Notes under the pieces: model-generated
Databases searched by the model: none
The model's input: only the letters and a program-made list of their open reading frames with translations
Told to the model about the DNA's origin: nothing
Shown here: positions 26,513 through 34,858 of the stretch, in pieces
Position numbering within the stretch: position 1 is the first letter of the stretch
Layout of the letters: every line of letters begins with the position of its first letter
Source: Pseudoalteromonas rubra
GTDB taxonomy: Bacteria; Pseudomonadota; Gammaproteobacteria; Enterobacterales; Alteromonadaceae
Direction: 5' to 3'
Assembly (NCBI RefSeq): GCF_000967655.1
Contig: NZ_JXYA01000006.1
Span: forward strand, 1-64,000
DNA length: 64,000 bases
Translations under genes and position numbers: made by a program

Positions 26513-27007
26513 ATGAGCCAGATTATTGAGCCATTCATACACTATCTAAACCAAATGCGTACACTGATGCAGCGCGACGATATTAGTGAAGATTTACTAA
26601 AACAACGACTCAGTCCGGATATGTTTCCTTTGCATCAACAAGTCTCAACAGCTGCGGCCTTGTCGCTACGTTGCTGCTGCCCGTTATTTAATAAAGAGGT
26701 CAAGAGCTTTAAACGCCCAACCATCAGCCTCGCCGACTTGCAGCAAGAGCTGGACGACACCATAGAGTATCTGGAGCAGTTAGAAAACGATCCCTTTGAA
26801 TCGATGCCTTCAAGCATCACTTTTGTTGCGGGCTTTGCCAACCACACTCTGGAACCTGAGCAGTACTTTCAGTTTTATGCCTGGCCCAACTTTTTATTCC
26901 ACTTCTCAATGGCATACGCAATACTGCGCACAGCTGGCATCCCCCTGGGCAAAGGCGACTTTGATGGCTTTCATCGCTACCCCGCCGGATTTTCATTTCC
27001 TTCCTGA
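26513..27007 (+). CDS. DUF1993 family protein
   Basis: Soluble protein of 164 residues from ATG 26513 (MSQIIEPFIHYLNQM), with a strong GGGGGAAAA site; the longer frame lacks one. It matches the DUF1993 pattern: a helical bundle with a DMFPL motif near residue 40, LxxEL helices, and a C-terminal FHFSMAYAILRTAGIPLGKGDFDG block. DUF1993 is related to the DinB-like metal-binding bundles. No function is established. Confidence 0.85.
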   Translation: MSQIIEPFIHYLNQMRTLMQRDDISEDLLKQRLSPDMFPLHQQVSTAAALSLRCCCPLFNKEVKSFKRPTISLADLQQELDDTIEYLEQLENDPFESMPSSITFVAGFANHTLEPEQYFQFYAWPNFLFHFSMAYAILRTAGIPLGKGDFDGFHRYPAGFSFPS

Positions 27008-27019
27008 ATAGGCAGGCGA

Positions 27020-27065
27020 GCCAACTCTGAGGGACAAAAATGCCCCTTTGTACCCCAGAGTTGGC
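27020..27065. terminator. long hairpin after the DUF1993 gene
   Basis: Arms of 19 bp with two mismatches (GCCAACTCTGAGGGACAAA against its partner at 27047-27065) around an 8-nt loop, 12 bp after the DUF1993 stop. There is no T-run. It may be a terminator-like or stabilising stem. Confidence 0.5.
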
Positions 27066-27213
27066 TATGTTGCTCTGACACAGTTCACGTGAACAGCACA
27101 CCTGCAGGCTCCCGGGTAACCCCTGTTAAACCGAGCGTTCCTTAACCTTGCTAAAGTTATGAGCTTATTTGCCGATATATGTGCAACTTTAAGTAACAAG
27201 GACACGGTTATTT

Positions 27214-28653
27214 ATGAAGCTACACTTTCACACTTACCCCAATCAGACAGAGCACCTCTCAAACCGGCAAACACGCAGTACTCAGGAAGTACTGACGACA
27301 GAGCACGCAGCGATTGCCGACTCAGGCACACCTATCACAGACGAGCACTTAAAAACACTGCTACCGGAAACCCCGAACCGTCCAGCCTCGCCTTTCACAT
27401 ACCCAAGACCCAGTGCAGAACGTTCTGACTATGTTGGCTTTAAGCGCTTTCATATCGTCAGCCAGCAAAGTGCAGACACGCAACATGGCCAGCTAAGTAA
27501 AGAGTATTCATATGGCGATTTGAGCAACACAGAGGATATCAATGCCTTTCTCGCCCAACTTGATCGTCTGTCACCCGAGCAAAGAAATAAACTTGAGCAC
27601 ATTAAGCCCAGCAAATCTCTGCTGTCCATCGCTGAACGGCTAGACGATGAAGCATTGTCTCAACTGGCAGATATATTAATAGAGGCTGGCAGCACCCCTG
27701 TTTTTTCTGAACAAAGACGAAACCAGGTCCCTGACCAACTCGTCGACGCACTCGCCGCTTTGTCTGACGACGCGCTGGGAGACACCATTGCAACCCTTGC
27801 CAGTCTGCGCGAGCAAGGTGCCAGCTATCGGGCCCCGGATTCACCGGTTAGCCTTGATGAGCATGGTCAGGAACACCTGCTAATGGCCTCATATGACCGC
27901 GAGAAGTTCTGGAAACATAAGTTCAGCCAACCCGCAGAAAAGGTTGAGCTGCTGCACGCTTTCAGTGATTTACTGATCAGTGGTAAGTTTAAAGGCGAAG
28001 ACCTCAGTACGCTGAATACCCATCTGCAACAAAGTACCTTTGAGCAAAGCCGCGGCATACTGGATATGGCCACAGTCATTAAACCTTTTGAGAAGCGCAG
28101 CATGCTCGAGATGCTGGATGAAGCTGACAAAGACAGTGAACCGAATATTTTTGCTTACCTGAGCCAGCAAGTCGACCTGTCTGCCCACCGTCAGTACTAC
28201 CAGAGCGAGAACAACGATATGGTGGTACAACAGGATCTGCCGCCGAGTGACTCTGATCGTGGCCGTCTCTATTCTGATATTTTGACCGCTTATGATGAAT
28301 ATGGACTCGGGTGGATCAATGATGCACTGGAACATGTGGCAGATACGCCGCCACAAGTACAACGGCAAATCTGGAGTCAGCTGCTGGATGATGCAGCGCA
28401 ATTTGAAGATCAGTTTATCCGCTCAGATGCCTTAGAAAGTTGGGCAAGCCAGGCAATCAAGCCAATTATGCATGCATTTCATGATCAACAGATTGAGCGC
28501 ATTCGCGAATTCAATAGTGAACGTGAAGTGCCTGATTACCTGGGTAACCTCACTTACTTTGGCAGTATGCGCCAGGCAACTTCCTCTGCCAATGATACAA
28601 CACACTCCACACAGAGCAGCGCCGTCAACAATCGCCTCTCTGATGAAGAATAA
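27214..28653 (+). CDS. hypothetical protein, 479 aa
   Basis: I do not recognise this protein. It is hydrophilic and acidic, with no signal peptide or membrane helices. The first 80 residues are low-complexity and rich in T, S, P and Q, resembling a disordered tail. From about residue 100 on it is helical, with recurring leucine-rich helices such as LDRLSPEQRNKLEHIK, IAERLDDEALSQLADIL and LVDALAALSDDALGDTIATL that look like degenerate helical repeats. An AAGGA site precedes the ATG. It is alone on its transcript, upstream of the chaperone-usher cluster. A cytoplasmic or type-secreted role cannot be decided. Confidence 0.75.
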   Translation: MKLHFHTYPNQTEHLSNRQTRSTQEVLTTEHAAIADSGTPITDEHLKTLLPETPNRPASPFTYPRPSAERSDYVGFKRFHIVSQQSADTQHGQLSKEYSYGDLSNTEDINAFLAQLDRLSPEQRNKLEHIKPSKSLLSIAERLDDEALSQLADILIEAGSTPVFSEQRRNQVPDQLVDALAALSDDALGDTIATLASLREQGASYRAPDSPVSLDEHGQEHLLMASYDREKFWKHKFSQPAEKVELLHAFSDLLISGKFKGEDLSTLNTHLQQSTFEQSRGILDMATVIKPFEKRSMLEMLDEADKDSEPNIFAYLSQQVDLSAHRQYYQSENNDMVVQQDLPPSDSDRGRLYSDILTAYDEYGLGWINDALEHVADTPPQVQRQIWSQLLDDAAQFEDQFIRSDALESWASQAIKPIMHAFHDQQIERIREFNSEREVPDYLGNLTYFGSMRQATSSANDTTHSTQSSAVNNRLSDEE

Positions 28654-28782
28654 AATGAGCGCAGGGAATGCGCTTTTTGTTATCCGGGCGAACAGGGCAA
28701 AGGTTGCAGCCAAATTTAATTAGGATATGATACCGAAAACTTAGCCAAGCTCATTACACTAATAACTCAAAGAGCATACCGT

Positions 28783-29547
28783 ATGACCAATAAATTATTC
28801 ACCCTGATACTGTTATTAGCAGTATTCGTCTCCCAGGCATGGGCTTCAACCTTTAAACTCGACAGACATAGAGTCGTTCTGGATCAGGATATGCGCCGTG
28901 GCGAGTTGCGTATCTATAACACTTCAGACACCCTGCAAAGCTATCGAATATCGCTTATCGACATGCAAATGGATGAACAAGGCATTTTGAAATTTGCAGA
29001 GCAGTATCAGTTTTCTGCCAAGCCTTACTTGCGAGTTGGACCACGTGTTGCCAAAGATGTTTTGCCAAAGCAGTTTCAAAAAGTTCGCCTGATGAAAAAA
29101 GGCAAAATCCCGGAAGGAGAGTTTCGCGCACACCTCATGGTCGAAGCGCTCAGTGCTGATGACCCAACAGAGCAAAGTGGCGCTGTACAGGTCAGAGCCA
29201 ATTATAAGGTTGTCATCCCCGTTTTTATAAAAAACACAACCTCAGTCACTGAGCTGTCGATTGGTCACGTTAAATTCAGTAAAGATGCCAGCAACCTGAT
29301 AGTCAGACTAAACAAGCAAGGCCCGGGTCACACCAGTGCCAACTTGGTTGTCAAAGAAGCAGAAGAAGAGCTCTTCCGGGTCAATCAATTCAGTCTGTAT
29401 CCTGAACTTAGCCAAAGGGATATGACGCTACCGATTGAATATAAAGAGGTTGCTACCAAGAAATTGACGATTCAGTTAGAAGATGTGGAATCAAAAGAAG
29501 CACTCAAAACACTGGACGTCACTATCACAGAGGACCTGCTGAAGTAA
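28783..29547 (+). CDS. periplasmic pilus chaperone, PapD-like fold
   Basis: Exported protein of 254 residues with a signal peptide (cleaved after about residue 21, QAWAS). The first immunoglobulin domain ends with the chaperone pattern YLRVGPRVAKDVLPKQFQKVRL, then FRAHLMVEAL. The second domain is shorter. In pilus assembly such a protein holds subunits by donor-strand complementation and delivers them to the usher. Its stop overlaps the next start (TAATG). Conservation is low, as in alternate chaperone-usher systems rather than classical FGS/FGL types. Confidence 0.8.
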   Translation: MTNKLFTLILLLAVFVSQAWASTFKLDRHRVVLDQDMRRGELRIYNTSDTLQSYRISLIDMQMDEQGILKFAEQYQFSAKPYLRVGPRVAKDVLPKQFQKVRLMKKGKIPEGEFRAHLMVEALSADDPTEQSGAVQVRANYKVVIPVFIKNTTSVTELSIGHVKFSKDASNLIVRLNKQGPGHTSANLVVKEAEEELFRVNQFSLYPELSQRDMTLPIEYKEVATKKLTIQLEDVESKEALKTLDVTITEDLLK

Positions 29548-30047
29548 TGGCTGTAGGTTTTTTGACGGGTTTATGGTTGGTTGCGTCTGCTCAGAGTGTC
29601 GATACTTTGACATATCTGAAACAGCAGCAACGTCATGCCAGTCAATTTAATGGAGTCAGTATCAAATTATTGGCACCCATGACATTTCCGCAGCTAAAAC
29701 AAACACCCGCAACCTGGGAGGGGGCCTTATGTAAGGCCAATGGTAAAAAAAATAAAAAAGCTGTAAAAAAATCACTTTGCCCTGGTTTAAGAGGCTATAA
29801 AGCAGAGTTTGAAATTAGCGGCGAGCCCAGAAGTTACGTAGATGTACAAGTGTTTGGCAGTGAAAGTAAACAGGGCCTGACCTTTAGCGTACAGAATAAA
29901 TCAGGCGGCTTTAGCAAGCGCGTAAGAATAAAAAAAAATGGAGTTGGCACGTTTAGTGCGGGAGGTATTGTAACGCTCAGTAACGCCCATGAAACAGGCA
30001 GCGGGGAGTACGCTTTCAGCTACACCGTTACTGCGCTATACCAATAA
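29547..30047 (+). CDS. small pilin-like exported protein, DUF4402-like
   Basis: A 166-residue protein with a short N-terminal hydrophobic signal (to about SAQS). The C-terminal half follows the DUF4402 pattern: an FSAGGIVTLSNA strand, then GSGEYAFSYTVTALYQ at the end, a typical final beta-strand of subunits assembled by strand exchange. A basic KKNKKAVKK patch lies near residue 70 between two cysteines. It is translationally coupled to the chaperone. As the less conserved subunit placed next to it, it could be a minor or tip subunit. Confidence 0.6.
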   Translation: MAVGFLTGLWLVASAQSVDTLTYLKQQQRHASQFNGVSIKLLAPMTFPQLKQTPATWEGALCKANGKKNKKAVKKSLCPGLRGYKAEFEISGEPRSYVDVQVFGSESKQGLTFSVQNKSGGFSKRVRIKKNGVGTFSAGGIVTLSNAHETGSGEYAFSYTVTALYQ

Positions 30048-30065
30048 CGATTAAGGAAATATACA

Positions 30066-30566
30066 ATGTTAAAAAAAACCTCTAGCACACTTGCACTACT
30101 AGTTATGAGTTTTGGTTCAGCCGCAACGACTTATCAGGTTGACGTTAACCTGGTGGTTGAGCGCACACCACTACAAATTGCACAAGCAACTGCCATGAGC
30201 TTTCCTGAGCTTTTGGTAAACGAAGCATCAAAGAATGGTGATGCATGTGTCTCAGCTGCGACGCCACCATCAAACCCAATTTCCTCAGCCCTGTGTAACG
30301 ATGCCAATGTCGGCGGCAACGCAGCAAAATTTACTGTATCGGGCACGCCTCACGCACAAGTTGTCTACACATTTTCTGCACCAGATCAGACACAGGACGG
30401 GCTTCGCTTTACCCTGGCTGACAGGACAGCTGGTGCTCAACTGAATGCAAGCGGCTCAGTTGACATCGCGTTCGCAGCGACCATTATACTGGACGACAAA
30501 GACGTTGCGATCAATGCACCAGGCACCAAAAGCTTTACCTATGACTTTGTTGCAGCTTACCAGTAA
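30066..30566 (+). CDS. pilin-like major subunit candidate, DUF4402-like
   Basis: A 166-residue exported protein with a clear signal peptide (to about GSAA). Mature sequence starts TTYQVDVNLVVERTPLQIAQ and ends KSFTYDFVAAYQ. It shares with its upstream neighbour the early FPEL/FPQL motif, the paired cysteines and the final F-Y-x-V-A-x-YQ strand, so the two are paralogues. It has its own AAGGAAA ribosome site and is followed by a strong hairpin, as expected for a subunit made in excess over the usher. Confidence 0.65.
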   Translation: MLKKTSSTLALLVMSFGSAATTYQVDVNLVVERTPLQIAQATAMSFPELLVNEASKNGDACVSAATPPSNPISSALCNDANVGGNAAKFTVSGTPHAQVVYTFSAPDQTQDGLRFTLADRTAGAQLNASGSVDIAFAATIILDDKDVAINAPGTKSFTYDFVAAYQ

Positions 30567-30583
30567 CATAGCCACCATCCCTT

Positions 30584-30609
30584 AAAGGCCTGGCCCATGC
30601 CGGGCCTTT
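30584..30609 (+). terminator. hairpin between pilin and usher genes
   Basis: AAAGGCC-T-GGC pairs with GCC-G-GGCCTTT around a short loop, 18 bp after the pilin stop and only 3 bp before the usher ATG. It can act as a partial terminator and also cover the usher ribosome site, keeping usher low against pilin. Confidence 0.6.
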
Positions 30610-30612
30610 ACC

Positions 30613-33117
30613 ATGCAGTATCTATTCGTTTTACTTCTTCTATTATCGCTTCACAGCACGCACACTTCAGCCCGGGAAGTAGGCGATATTGCCGACTTTG
30701 TATTTGCTGATCTGTACGTCGACCAGCAGAACTTTCCCGAAGGGGCTGAGTTACTCACACACGACTACGAACATTACTTTTTATCCCAGGATAACCTCAA
30801 TGCTCTGCTTGTTAGTGACCTCACCATTGACCTGGCAGATAAGCGTTTACATGGTGCAATCTGGGGTGAACAGATCGAGATTAAATTGCGCGCAGACCAA
30901 TGGGTAACGCTCGATGAAGAGCCCCATATCCGGCTTGATGTGCTGTTGGCACTCGGCATTGAATCAGAGTTTAATCCACGCACTCAGGTGCTGGTTTTTG
31001 ATACCCAAGAGAGGCACCCCAGCTCACAGGAAAAAAAGCGCGAAGCACGCAAGGGGATCCTTGAGGCAATGCAACGAAAACGCGCCAATCAGCTTGTGTT
31101 AAACGACCAGTATCAATGGTATACAGCGCCTTATATCGACGTGCAGCTGTCAGCATCAGACAGTAAGCACAACTCCACGGCCTCAGCCTATGTTGCGGTC
31201 AATCAGGACTTGGCACACCATCAGGCCCAAGTGATAATAACAGACTCAAATAACGACAAACGCAACGGACGTTTCCAGCTTTCCCGCAGTCTGGGAGAGC
31301 TGAGCGAATATCAATTTGGCGACTTGCAGGGTATCACAGGCGCATTGCTGCAAACCGGCGGAGGCGGGCTGGGCGTGCAATATGGCGCGACGCACAGCAG
31401 CGCCAGCAAGCCGCTTATCATCCAGGGCTATGCAGAACCCGGCAGCGACGTCGAACTCTATCGCAATGATGTACTATTTGATCTGGTGCGTGTCACAGGC
31501 AATGGGCAGTATCGTTTCAGGCCAATCCAGATTTTTAACTCGAACCACAGCTACCACTTGATGATCCAGTCACCAGACGGAAAACGCCTTCGCCGGGCTG
31601 TGATGCATCAGGCACAATCAGGCTATGAACCCGGGCAGTGGTATACCAACCTGGCTGCCTACACAACCAAAGAGTCAATATTAAAAAAAAGCCGCTTTAA
31701 CCCACAGGAAAAATACCTCAATCCACAATTGAACTATGTCGTCAGTACCCGCGACGAAATTAACCTGGGCGGAGAGTGGCTGGAAAACACCCGCCACAAA
31801 GACGCCTTATGGTATCTTGGCTGGGAGCGCTCTGGTGAACCCACTGATGCCAAATGGAGCCTCAAAGCGGGCGGGCGTGATCAGCTATTTTATGATCTGA
31901 AATGGCTGACCCCACTGAGTACAACACAAGCTGTAAGCCTCACATCTCAGCGCGGGTACGGCCAGCTTGGCAAGGAAAACATCAATACGCTCAATTATGA
32001 ACATACACTCAATAGCTGGCAGCTCAGCTCAACTTTAGGTCTCAGCCAGATAAATCAATCTCGTTATAAATCTGTGGATGGCTACCTCAGCTATCAGGCC
32101 GACTCCGGCAGTATAAGCACAAATTTCAGCCAAATTAGAGGCGACGACGCACATGAGCAACAATATGCCATGATTGGCAGCCTGTTTGGCAACTGGGGCA
32201 GAGCCAGGTTTAACTGGAACAAATCAACAGGCTTGTTTGAACAACATTCGCTGGCGCTGAGTTATACCAATCAGTTCGACGGCTATTACGGCTCTTTGCA
32301 GCTACGCCGCTCCTTCACCCACCACCGAAATACAACATCCTTCACGTTATCAAAAACTTTCGATGCGGTGGCGGTCAATGCCAGTGCCACCTATCACGAA
32401 AGTAATGGCTGGCAATTTGGCTTATCTTGTTCATTTTCCTTTTACGGACCAAGACCACTGAGTACCCTTAGCAGCCAAAGTGGTCGGCAGAGCAGCTCTG
32501 TAAAACTACGCGCTTTTTACGACCGCAATAATAATCAGCGCTTTGATGAACAAGACCAGTATTTACCTGGTATTGCTGTGATGATGAACGGCAGTAAGGT
32601 TGACACTTTAACTCAACCACAAGCCCAAACATTGCTTCATTTGCCCTCAAACCGCCCGGTGACATTGGAGATAGAGCACAACGAACCCGACGCCTTATAC
32701 TTACAGCCCCAGTTTGAACTCATAGAAGCCGATCTGCACCCAGGTTCTCAGCCTATCATTGACGTGCCGTTTCATCTTCAATTCGAAGCAGAGGGTGTGA
32801 TCTCCTTGCTTAAAGAGTCCGGAGCACTTGCAGATCTCAGTGGCCGGGTGGCACTGCAACTCACCCGGGAAATCAGTGGTGAACAAACCACCATCTACAC
32901 AGAACCCGATGGTTTTTTCTTTTTCGACAAATTAAAGCAGGGAAAATACCACCTTGAGGTTTCCCCACACTATCTGGCACAAAAAGCGCTCAGCTGTGAC
33001 CCTTGCCAGCTGAGCTTTACGCTGGATGAGCACAGTGAACAGCTGGTGATACTGGAGGATTTGACACTTTATCCAACTCCCCAGAAGACCCTAAAAGCTA
33101 GCGTTTACGCCAGCTAA
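30613..33117 (+). CDS. outer-membrane fimbrial usher, alternate (CFA/TcfC-like) type
   Basis: An 834-residue exported protein with signal peptide (to about TSAR). After an N-terminal periplasmic domain, the central part is a long run of alternating amphipathic strands typical of a beta-barrel. An embedded plug-like segment contains LIIQGYAEPGSDVELYRNDVLFD and GQYRFRPIQIF. The C-terminal part carries carboxypeptidase-regulatory-like or SdrD-B-like units (VKLRAFYDRNNNQRFDEQDQYLPGI, EPDGFFFFDKLKQGKYHLEV). These features fit ushers of the alternate chaperone-usher group. No large tip adhesin gene follows. Its 3' end overlaps the converging AraC gene by 20 bp. Confidence 0.8.
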   Translation: MQYLFVLLLLLSLHSTHTSAREVGDIADFVFADLYVDQQNFPEGAELLTHDYEHYFLSQDNLNALLVSDLTIDLADKRLHGAIWGEQIEIKLRADQWVTLDEEPHIRLDVLLALGIESEFNPRTQVLVFDTQERHPSSQEKKREARKGILEAMQRKRANQLVLNDQYQWYTAPYIDVQLSASDSKHNSTASAYVAVNQDLAHHQAQVIITDSNNDKRNGRFQLSRSLGELSEYQFGDLQGITGALLQTGGGGLGVQYGATHSSASKPLIIQGYAEPGSDVELYRNDVLFDLVRVTGNGQYRFRPIQIFNSNHSYHLMIQSPDGKRLRRAVMHQAQSGYEPGQWYTNLAAYTTKESILKKSRFNPQEKYLNPQLNYVVSTRDEINLGGEWLENTRHKDALWYLGWERSGEPTDAKWSLKAGGRDQLFYDLKWLTPLSTTQAVSLTSQRGYGQLGKENINTLNYEHTLNSWQLSSTLGLSQINQSRYKSVDGYLSYQADSGSISTNFSQIRGDDAHEQQYAMIGSLFGNWGRARFNWNKSTGLFEQHSLALSYTNQFDGYYGSLQLRRSFTHHRNTTSFTLSKTFDAVAVNASATYHESNGWQFGLSCSFSFYGPRPLSTLSSQSGRQSSSVKLRAFYDRNNNQRFDEQDQYLPGIAVMMNGSKVDTLTQPQAQTLLHLPSNRPVTLEIEHNEPDALYLQPQFELIEADLHPGSQPIIDVPFHLQFEAEGVISLLKESGALADLSGRVALQLTREISGEQTTIYTEPDGFFFFDKLKQGKYHLEVSPHYLAQKALSCDPCQLSFTLDEHSEQLVILEDLTLYPTPQKTLKASVYAS

Positions 33118-33937
33118 ACTGACGCCGGTAGGCACCTGGTGTCATGCCCGTGTGTGCTTTGAAAAACTGACTAAAATAGGCTGCGCTGGTAAACCCGCAT
33201 TGCTGTGCCACCACCCCAATGGGCCGACGCTCCGTTGCCAGTAAGTGCTGGGCACGCTGACAGCGCAGCTGAGCACAATACTGAGAAAACGAACAGCCAA
33301 GCTCATGCGCAAACCAACGTTTTAAGGTCGCGGTGCTGACATTGATATGTGCTGCACACTGAGCCAGGCTGGGCGGCGTGTCAACCCGGCTTGCGATCCA
33401 GGTCTGAACCCGGGCCAACCGCTCTGAATTGCGCGAGTGATCCAGCCTGATACCTTTAGCTGGGCGAACACGTAGCTCAGCCAGTATCTCACACAGCAAA
33501 GTCAGCCGATTAAGCGGGCTTGCCGTGTTAAGTGCCAGGCACTGTTCACGCACCTGCTCTGCGGTATCCCGGCTAAAGACCAGCCCACTTGCAATACTAT
33601 CAAGCCAGCTCTGTAAGTCTGCCAGCTCAGCAATGGCACACGCCAGTAATGTCTTTGGCCACAATATCACTACCACGAGCTCGGCACTGTCATAAGGGGG
33701 CTGGCTGTCCCAGGTATGAGGCACACCCGGTGCAATCAGGGCCAGATCAATGTCAGCAAACGCATGAATGGTACTGCCGATAAATCCGCGGCCCTGAGCG
33801 CCTATTGTCAGGATCAGCTCAAAGCAATCATGCTGATGCCACTCGAACAGAACCTTCTGTTTTTCAATGTACTTAACTTGCACAGATTGATTCAGTGCAA
33901 AGCGCACGGGAGCGGGTTTTCCTGTATTAATGGTCAA
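33098..33937 (-). CDS. AraC-family regulator with cupin sensor domain
   Basis: A 279-residue transcription factor. The N-terminal half is a cupin-like sensor (FEWHQHDCFELILTIGAQGRGFIG, then LIAPGVPHTW). The C-terminal 100 residues are the double helix-turn-helix, ending CGFTSAAYFSQFFKAHTGMTPGAYRR. The only upstream start is TTG at 33937; GTG at 33907 with AGGAAAA upstream is an alternative. It converges on the usher gene with a 20-bp overlap and diverges from the HAD gene. Whether it controls the pilus cluster is not shown. Confidence 0.87.
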   Translation of the reverse strand: MTINTGKPAPVRFALNQSVQVKYIEKQKVLFEWHQHDCFELILTIGAQGRGFIGSTIHAFADIDLALIAPGVPHTWDSQPPYDSAELVVVILWPKTLLACAIAELADLQSWLDSIASGLVFSRDTAEQVREQCLALNTASPLNRLTLLCEILAELRVRPAKGIRLDHSRNSERLARVQTWIASRVDTPPSLAQCAAHINVSTATLKRWFAHELGCSFSQYCAQLRCQRAQHLLATERRPIGVVAQQCGFTSAAYFSQFFKAHTGMTPGAYRRQFSWRKR

Positions 33938-33939
33938 TT

Positions 33940-33971
33940 TGAGCCGATAATTATAAAAAATGAGCCGATAA
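33940..33971. promoter_or_regulatory. direct repeat TGAGCCGATAA, two copies 21 bp apart
   Basis: The 11-bp sequence starts at 33940 and 33961, right upstream of the AraC gene. AraC-family dimers often bind direct repeats two helical turns apart, so an autoregulatory site is plausible. Confidence 0.5.
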
Positions 33972-34032
33972 CCAAAATACTAATTGGTGAATTTGGCAAA
34001 GTAAATGCTCTATTTTGTACCCGGAAGTTATA

Positions 34033-34785
34033 ATGAATTTTGTTTTTGATTTAGATGGCACGACCGTATTCCATGCCCAGCGCATGCATGATGACATCAA
34101 AGATGGCCTGTTAGCCCTGCAAAGTAATGGTGGTAAGTTGTACTTTGCCACCGCCCGACCTCTGAGAGATACCTTACCTGTCTTACCTGAGTGCTTCTGG
34201 CATCACCCTATCATTGGCTGCAACGGCGCTATGTTCAGCGAGCACAAAGCGGTAGTCAGTGCCCATAGTTTCGAGCCAAAGCAAATCACCACTTTGCTTA
34301 CTTGGCTGGACAATCACAAAATTGCCTATTTATTTGACGGCCACTGGCAATATGCCATCTCAAACAAGTCTCACCATTTTCATCAGCATGTGGCCGAACT
34401 GGGCATTCCTCCGGGCAACAATGAACTGCTAAGACATGAGCCCATTGTGAAGTTACTGGTATTAGAGGATGAGCATCACGAACAGGTCAAACAAGTGTGT
34501 GAGCAAACGTTAAGCAGTTTTGAAATCTATCATCACAACGGCCATCATTGCTTTGATTTGGTGCCCGCACGCAGCAACAAGCTTACAGCGCTGCTGGAAC
34601 TTGGTCTGGATATGCAGCAAACCGTGTGTTTTGGTAACGATGTCAATGACATTGCAATGCTGGAAGCTGCACGCCAGGCCTATGTTGTCGGCGAGCAAAT
34701 TGCGCCGAGTTGTGACTATGTTCAGCTGACACAAGAAACCGTGGCATCGACCCTCCACCAGTTAGCTAACAATCTTTGCGCATAA
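34033..34785 (+). CDS. HAD-superfamily Cof-type phosphatase
   Basis: Cytoplasmic sugar-phosphate or cofactor phosphatase-like enzyme of 250 residues. Start ATG 34033 has GGAAG upstream. Motif I is FVFDLDGTT (nucleophile and acid aspartates), motif II is ATARP, a C2-type cap domain follows, and motifs III and IV are the lysine in SNKLTALLEL and GNDVNDIAML. These match the Cof/YbiV/YidA subgroup. Substrate cannot be predicted. Confidence 0.9.
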   Translation: MNFVFDLDGTTVFHAQRMHDDIKDGLLALQSNGGKLYFATARPLRDTLPVLPECFWHHPIIGCNGAMFSEHKAVVSAHSFEPKQITTLLTWLDNHKIAYLFDGHWQYAISNKSHHFHQHVAELGIPPGNNELLRHEPIVKLLVLEDEHHEQVKQVCEQTLSSFEIYHHNGHHCFDLVPARSNKLTALLELGLDMQQTVCFGNDVNDIAMLEAARQAYVVGEQIAPSCDYVQLTQETVASTLHQLANNLCA

Positions 34786-34807
34786 ACCCGTTCCTTGCTC
34801 ACCCCCG

Positions 34808-34834
34808 GCCGCGATTTAATGCTAAAATCGCGGC
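34808..34834. terminator. hairpin between HAD gene and ybiT
   Basis: GCCGCGATTT/AAATCGCGGC around a 6-7-nt loop in the short gap between the two genes. There is no T-run; it may be a weak terminator or part of the ybiT leader. Confidence 0.45.
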
Positions 34835-34858
34835 AATTGAATCTAATGAGCACCCCTT

